Assembly (NCBI GenBank): GCA_903813345.2
Contig: CAIIXF020000002.1
Coordinates: 24,382,455-24,446,454 of the forward strand
DNA length: 64,000 nt
Direction of reading: 5' to 3'
DNA from: Owenia fusiformis
Taxonomy: Eukaryota; Annelida; Polychaeta; Sabellida; Oweniidae
Shown here: positions 57,450-64,000 of the stretch, one piece after another
How the letters are laid out: each line of letters starts with the position of its first letter
Position numbering within the stretch: the stretch's first letter is position 1
The notes under the pieces: generated by a model
Told to the model about the DNA's origin: nothing
What the model saw: only the letters and a program-made list of their open reading frames with translations
The model's database searches: none
Program-made: the position numbers and the translations under genes

Positions 57450-58960
57450 TTTTTGAGTGCATACAGAAATATATAATGCGAAGGAAACACCATCAATCTT
57501 CTATTTTTCAAATCTTTAATCATTTACTGATTTATTGAGGTGAAAACTGTTGCATAAATCTTTTCAAAGGCTGATATTTTCGACCGTAACGATCATCATT
57601 GCTAACAAAAAAGTGTGACATTTACAAAAAAATACCCAATATCTGGTTTCATCCTGACTTGAATCACATTGGACTGCAATCATAATACTTGAAACTAAAT
57701 TATCTTTCAGAAAAATACATTGTTTTCAGAAACTTTTGATGATAAATATTTTTTTGACACTTGGGAAAAATAGAAATTTTGCCTTGCAACATCAGTTTTG
57801 TGAAAATATGGCTTTTTTCATGCTTCAACTAGTCATAACTTTTGAACCGATAGTCCGATTTGCTTCAAATTTTCAGCATTTCTCCATTACTTCATCTTTG
57901 TGAGGTGGTACAAAAATTCAATTAATAGATCATTTACTTTTAAAGATTTGCTTTCGTAACGATATTGGACAAAAGTGTGCAGAATACCGTGATATGGCTG
58001 ACAAACAAAAATTATAACAATTATAAGGGAAGGAAAAAGAAGACATTTACATGTAAAAAACTACATTACTATTAGTATTACTATTAATGATGATGATGCA
58101 TTACATCATAAGACAGCAGAATGATCAGTCATGAGAATTGCACAACATGTGATATCAAAGTCAAATATTTAATAATGAGTTGGAGAAGGAAGAAAGGAGA
58201 ACTGTTAAACACCTGAATGGAAAAAATGATGAGCTTACCAGTCTTCTCCCCAAAAGAAATTTTCAACTGGGTGCAAGATTTCAAGTTTGAAAAAATCAGC
58301 ACTCGCTACGCTCACAATATCTCCGTGTAGGTGCTTACTTCACTCATTTTTCAAATCAGAAGTTGATGTGCAGATTCCAACTGGGTGCCAACTGGGGGGC
58401 CTTTGGTTTCAAGTAGGGGGAGCCCCTGGTAAAAGTGACATGGGGAGATCACTGCTTACATATTTAGGGAGGTTTCTTAGTATGGGGATATGAGAACACC
58501 TGAGAGCACTGTGTGATTGCATTGAACGTTGTCCCAAAATATCACTCTGAAAGTGCAACCATACCTAAAGATGGTTTAAAGGTTGGTGAGACACTTCCTC
58601 ATCAACTTCTATACTCACAAAATGCAGACAGAGGGCCAAAAGAATGTTTAGGTTTTAACAAATGGTGTGCAACTCTATGGATGACATGAAAATATTATAT
58701 TTTCTTTTCTCTCAAAAGGAAGTTACAAAACTTTAAAAGTTTAGACATGTACAATGTATCTTCCTTAGCACATACTCTTTCATCAAGTTGAGAACAAAAA
58801 CAAGGATTGGCAATCCCATAAAATAAAGGATAATCAAACCAGCTGGCATTCATGGCTTAGTTATGTGGATAGACATTTAATTGCAATTTGGAAGCATGCT
58901 CTATGATGTGAATCCAAAACCTGAATCAGGTTAATTGGATTGTACTGCCTATAAACATAA
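57450..58960. other. No gene seen
   Basis: AT-rich, with no supported exon. A donor-like GACTG|GTAAGC on the minus strand at about 58230 ends a short open stretch but has no recognisable protein match. Confidence 0.4.
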
Positions 58961-58965
58961 TAATT

Positions 58966-60645
58966 AACCAGAACAACGGCAACGCCAAAGCGTAGCAAAT
59001 CCCATCGAACAGAAATGGCTGGCATTTTTACATACGAAATATATAGCAAATATCATAAAATAACACCCATAAGAAAGGCCACCATTTTCAAAATGGTTGA
59101 TCACTAGCCAAGTTGTCATCAGAAGTAATATGCTTTTAAGTAGCCACATATAAAATTCTTGCCAACAATAAGATTGCCAATGGTGGCCATTTTTTAAAAT
59201 CGCCGCTTACTACTCAAAATGTCATAAGACAGTATGCAATCCTTACGATTATTCGCATATCAAATATGAACAAAATCGCTCTATTACTTTATGAGTTATA
59301 ATAAAAATGTAAAATAACACATATAATAAAATAACACATATAAAAATGGTGGCCATTTTTCAAAATGGCCGACTACTCCCCAAAGTTTAATTAGACAATG
59401 TGCCATGCTTAAAGTATGCACATATCAAATATGAGCAAAATCTCTCCAATATTTTTCGAGTTACAGTAAAAAAAATGTAAAAATGACAGCCATTTTTTAA
59501 AATGGCCGCCTACTACGTGAATATGAGACAGTGTGCTAGGCTCATGAGTATTCACATATCAAATATGAACAAAATCGCTCCAATACTTTTCAAGTTATAT
59601 TAAAAAACGTAAAAATGGTGGCCATTTTTCAAAATGGCCGCCTACTACCTAAAGTGTCATTAGACAGTGAGTGTGCCATGCTTATAGTATTCACATATTA
59701 AATATGAACAAAATCGCTCTACTACTTTTTGAGTTATAGTAAAAAATGTAAAATAACACACGTAAAAATGGCAGCCATTTTTCAAAATGGCCGCCTACTA
59801 CCAAAAATGTCATTAGACATTGTGCCATGCTTAAAGAGGGACATGGGGTATAAATAGGAGGCAGACAAATGGAACAGCCAAAATAACTGTATTTTTGATA
59901 TTTTCACAAAGCTGGTAATTTTCTCATATTTCATATTGATTGAGAAGATGTATTGGTTCCAATTTTGTTATGTGTATCTTTCAATGTTTTTAAGTTCATA
60001 TTCTGCAGTTAGATTTCAACTTCATCATTTTGTTGGATTGTGATAGGACATTTAAAAACACTGATAACATTTTTCAAATTTAAAAGTCCTCAAGATTAGC
60101 CAATCAAAATCAAGTATTTAGCAATGCTGTTAATTAAACTTACTAATCTTGACTATCTGTGCCATGTTAAAGTGTGGATGTAACCTGATATTTTAATGAG
60201 AGTTGCTAGCAACTTTAAAACTGGCCTTTAAAGTATTCACATGCCAAATATGAACAAAATCGCTTCACTACTTTTCAAGTTACAGCAAAAATCGAAAAAT
60301 GACGCAAAGGCAGTCATTTTTCAAGATGGCTGCCATGTATTTCTTCAATATTTACATTTCTAGCTAATCAATGTCCTATATAACTTTTTTACATTTAAAA
60401 CATATTGCTATTACAGTTTTATATGAAGGATCCAAATTACTGTAAAATCGGCACTAAAATGGCCGCCATTTTTAAATGAGCAGCCATTTTGAAAATCGGT
60501 TTTCCAGCAGAACTTCTACCCCCATTGGGTATATGTGTACAAAATATGAACATCGGGCCAACGGTATTTGAGTTATTGCCCGGACTGACGTACGTACGGA
60601 GGCGTTCCCTACATCCCTCTGAACTTCGTTCAATGGGATAATAAC
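58966..60645 (+). repeat. GCCATTTT-family repeat, copy C
   Basis: It starts CCAGAACAACGGCAACGCC. Many modules with CATATCAAATATGAACAAAA and AAAATGGCCGCCTACTAC follow. It ends GGAGGCGTTCCCTACATCC, then CTTCGTTCAATGGGATAATA. It is an inverted homologue of copy B, 21 kb away. Confidence 0.8.
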
Positions 60646-61320
60646 ATCAATGGGTGGGGGGGGAAGGGAAGATCCATGACTTTATATCAGCCCACATCAA
60701 TTAATGTTTGTTATATTTGCAAGGAGGGAGAGAGGAAAATTGAAATGTTAATTGTTATGTTTTAGAACAATGTAACTTCCAATGATTGAAATTCAGTTAA
60801 CTTTGACATCCTGTGTTTGGTTCCGCAATATTTTCATCCCAGATTATTTAAACAATGAAGTAAGCCACTGCAACGCAATGATGTGGAATGATATATAGCC
60901 AGATATAGCCGAATGACATGAAATGGTAACTCACTATTCTATTATAAATGTATAAACATTAATGATAATCAATGCATTTGAAAATACATTGTACGATGAA
61001 AATTTTATTTCATTTTCTAACATTATTTATTTTGTTCTTTCCTAATGTTGCACTAATTTTAATGAAATTTGGTAAGGTTGTTACCCAAACCTTTTTACCC
61101 TAGTTTATTCTGTAAATTCTGACCTTTTCCATTTGATTGGTCAGCGTTATGGTTGCTATAGCAACCGAAACAACAAAAAGGCGGGGCACTTAATTATAGT
61201 TAAAGACATCTTATATTTTCCAAGATAATGATGCATTTTGAAATGCAAAACCACAAATTAGATTCAACTGACACTGTACTGGATGCACACATATGTTACC
61301 AAGGTCAGTTCCACAGCTGG

Positions 61321-61404
61321 ATGACTCTAACTGCAGTTAGCTTCATTCAAGATGAAAGAATCTCGGCAACCATCTTGAATGAAGCTAACTGCAGTTAGAG
61401 TCAT
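61321..61404. repeat. Perfect 34-bp inverted repeat with a 16-base loop
   Basis: The left arm 61321-61354 is the exact reverse complement of the right arm 61371-61404. Each arm also contains the palindrome CTAACTGCAGTTAG. It is followed by a GACAGACAGACAGATGGG tail like those of the GCCATTTT family. Confidence 0.9.
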
Positions 61405-61553
61405 AAATGACAGACAGACAGATGGGTTCTCTTTATAATTACTTGAACTTCATTTGGTGGGACAATGCATTGATTTACAAAAAATAATAACTTGATCTTC
61501 TGGATTAATTTATTTGGCGCCACTTTCATTTTTCATTATGATTCTATTATTTA

Positions 61554-61661
61554 TACCAGATGGTCTAATCTCACTGCAGGTAGTATAAAAATGAAGAGAT
61601 TTTGGTCAGTAACTACATTACACTACAGCATTTTAGTAGCTATCTGAGAGAAATATCAAAG
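61554..61661 (+). promoter_or_regulatory. Second copy of the CCAGATGGT/TATA promoter and exon-1 module
   Basis: TTATACCAGATGGT, then GTATAAAAATG and TTTTGGTCAG, in the same order and spacing as at 51.6 kb. It is followed by an exon-like stretch ending TCAAAG|GTAAGT at about 61661. I found no signal-peptide ORF downstream, so this may be a decayed paralogue or one whose coding exon is unrecognised. Confidence 0.4.
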
Positions 61662-62584
61662 GTAAGTTCTACTTTATTAAATTTTAATGCTTTAAAAAAA
61701 ATTTTGAACTCTTGCTGTTGGCTGTATGAAATTCAAATGTTATTTCATTATTTCAATTATTTTAAACATCTCTTATATTTAGACACAGAGCATCTTATCA
61801 TTTTAACTTCTCAATAATTTGTGATTTGATTCAATTAAAACATGTGTCCCACTTCATAATTCATGTGTGTCTAAAATTGCTGGATGAGATGAGAAAAATA
61901 TAATAACGTGACATCACAATAACTATGTATGACCACTAAAATTTATAAATGCAAATATTTGTTTTTCTTGTCTGTTTATCATATTAGAATTGTAACAAAG
62001 ACCTCGATTTTATGACTTTTGTCAAATATAAGACATCAAATTTTATTCTGGCCACTGCCAAAGACCTCAATCGATACGCGATTTCGGTCTGTTAGCAATG
62101 ACCAGAATAATTTCTTTTGGTCATATACCACACCATAAATCATAAAATCTTGGTCTTTATTCCTTAAATATATGCATATACTATATGTATATAAAATGTT
62201 GAGCATTTTTGAAAATCTGGATGTAGGAAAGAAGGCAAAAGAATACATATTTTCTTATGACTTATTTTTAGAAAAAATTGTTTCATTTCCTATAGATTTA
62301 AGACTTTTCGGGTTCTATTAGCCTATGAATATATTTATAACTATGTTTAACTATATATTAAACTTTAAATAAGTGATTGAAAGACTTTCTTAAAAGGCAC
62401 ACAATCATTCTGCGTTTTATTATAAATATTCATTGCATTAAAAAAAATAATTGTCAATATTCTTTAAATGGAGTAGAATCAGAAAACACTAAATCAATAG
62501 GCACCTTTTCAGCAAACTACATATCTTGGGTAATGCAATTTGCATTTTTTACTTTTTATTTTCAAACTTAATTAATGCAAACTA

Positions 62585-63736
62585 GAAAAAAGGGCACCTC
62601 CACTGAGTAGCAAATCCCACCAAACAAAACATGTTAAAGCGGCCATATAAAATTGAGCCAAATCCATCCACTGGTATTTGAATTATCAAAGATTATGTTT
62701 TTAGAACCATGGTTGCCATTTTGAAATTCAGCTGTTATCTTTAAATTTCTTATTTAGCAGAGTTCCTATGTCCCAAGGCATCAGCATATACAATTTAATC
62801 CAAATCCATCAACTGGTACTTGAGTTTCCAAGGATTACATGTTTAATGAAAAATGACGGAGATTTCGATAAATGCAGCAACCTTGAAAATTTCTTCTCAA
62901 GCAAAGCTCCTTTATCTCTAGGCATCAGTATATAAAATTTGAAGTAAATCCGTCCAATGGTATTTGAGTTATCAAAGATTACCTTTTTTATGAAAAATGG
63001 CAGCCATTTTAAAATTCAGCTGACACCTTTGAAATTTCTTCTGAAGCAGTTCTCCTTTTTCCCTACACATCAGCATAAAAAATGTGAACCAAATACATCC
63101 ACTGGTATTGAGTTATCAATAATTACGCCATTTTGAAATTCAGTGGCCATCTTGTAAATGTCTTCTTGAGCAGAACTTCTTTGTCTCTAGGCATCAGCAT
63201 AGAGAATTTGAACCAAATCCATCGACTGGTATTTGAGTTATCAAAGGTTACGTTTTTTTATGAAAATTGGCCGCCATTTTGAAATTTAGCTCCCATCTTG
63301 AAAATCCCTTCTCAAGCAGAGCTCCTATGTCCATAGGCATCTGCATGTAAAATTTGAACCAAATCCATTAAATGGTATTTGAGTTATCAATGATAACGCT
63401 TTTTTTTACAGAAAATGGCCGCAATTTTGAAATATGGCGGCTATCTTGAAAATGTCTTCTTGAGCAAGACTCCTTTGTACCCAGGCAACAGCAAATAAAA
63501 TTTGAACCAAATCCATCCACTAGTATTTGAGTTATCAAAGATTATATTTTTTTCCGGAAAATATTGAAAATTCCTTCTCGAGTGGAAGTCCTACACCCAT
63601 AAGACATAAGCCTATAAAATTTGAATGAAATCCGTCAACCAGTATTTGAGTTATTGCCTGGACACATAAACGGACGGGCGAATGAACGGACGAACGCTTT
63701 TCTATATCCCCCTCGAACTTCGTTCTGTGGGATAAT
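62585..63736 (+). repeat. GCCATTTT-family repeat, copy E
   Basis: It starts with the same TAGCAAATCCCACCAAACAA as copy D, with similar modules, and keeps the tail ACGGACGGGCGAATGAACGG and the ending CTTCGTTCTGTGGGATAATT. Confidence 0.78.
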
Positions 63737-64000
63737 TATTTTAACGCATATTTTACAATAATTTTGAGACACTCTTGATCGCCATTAGTTTACCATATAG
63801 ATTAGCAGGTGTTCACATTTCAAGTTTTTTTAAAATACTGTATGTCAATAAAAGTTAAAAATTGTTTAGGATTGAGGGGTGTTCAGATATACAGGTTTCA
63901 CTGTATAATCAACCAATACACAAATTATTCAAAAATATGGCAGGTTCAAACTTTGAATCCACTGAAATGTTCCAGACTGCTATGAGCTAAAACATATTCT

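Noticed and set aside
58230-58330. Candidate calnexin N-terminal exon (minus strand, VENFFWGEDW before a GTAAGC donor)
   Set aside because: The reading does not match the calnexin YFADxFD...W region and no acceptor in phase was found.
62377-62571. 64-codon frame as the missing coding exon of the 61.6-kb promoter copy
   Set aside because: No signal peptide, no cysteine pattern, no acceptor before the start.

Overview
The window is AT-rich, intron-containing animal DNA, probably from a marine invertebrate. The evidence is GT-AG introns of 0.1-3 kb, metazoan housekeeping genes, non-LTR retrotransposon ORFs, and many small inverted-repeat transposons and minisatellites. I cannot fix the phylum from sequence alone.

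Three conserved genes were assembled by hand from splice sites and reading frames. (1) A TMEM144-type multi-pass transporter on the minus strand: 12 coding exons, 28369 down to 16665, 459 codons plus stop. (2) UNC50 on the plus strand: 7 coding exons, 30222 to 36192, 275 codons plus stop. It is divergent from TMEM144, with about 1.85 kb between the two start codons. (3) Calnexin on the minus strand: 13 constitutive coding exons plus one alternative exon, 50173 down to 40393. Its N-terminal exon(s) were not found and probably lie beyond 64000. UNC50 and calnexin are convergent. A small gene on the plus strand near 52.2 kb encodes a secreted six-cysteine peptide. A plausible terminal exon of an unknown plus-strand gene lies at 4703-4833.

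Layout: 0.7-2.7 kb non-LTR RT ORF; 4.7-4.9 kb candidate 3' exon; 4.95-5.5 kb 20-bp minisatellite; 9.0-12.45 kb hAT-type element interrupted by a Tx1/L1-like retrotransposon; 15.3-16.0 kb a GCCATTTT-family repeat; 16.7-28.4 kb TMEM144; 28.4-30.2 kb divergent intergenic region; 30.2-36.2 kb UNC50, with a 2.6-kb inverted-repeat element in intron 2; 36.9-37.9 kb GCCATTTT-family repeat; 40.4-50.2 kb calnexin, with two copies of a 9-bp-TSD transposon in introns; 51.6-52.5 kb cysteine-rich peptide gene; 52.7-64 kb mostly repeats and decayed ORFs.

The most notable observations are: calnexin has two phase-matched transmembrane exons that look mutually exclusive; in all three conserved genes, tandem partial duplications copy the 3' splice site and the start of an exon into the upstream intron; the six-cysteine peptide gene has a promoter/exon-1 module with a second, apparently gene-less copy 10 kb away; and the mobile elements are well delimited by target-site duplications.

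The gene products suggest membrane and secretory-pathway roles (calnexin: ER glycoprotein folding; UNC50: Golgi/ER membrane protein in receptor trafficking; TMEM144: DMT-like transporter). I see no sign that they form a functional cluster.
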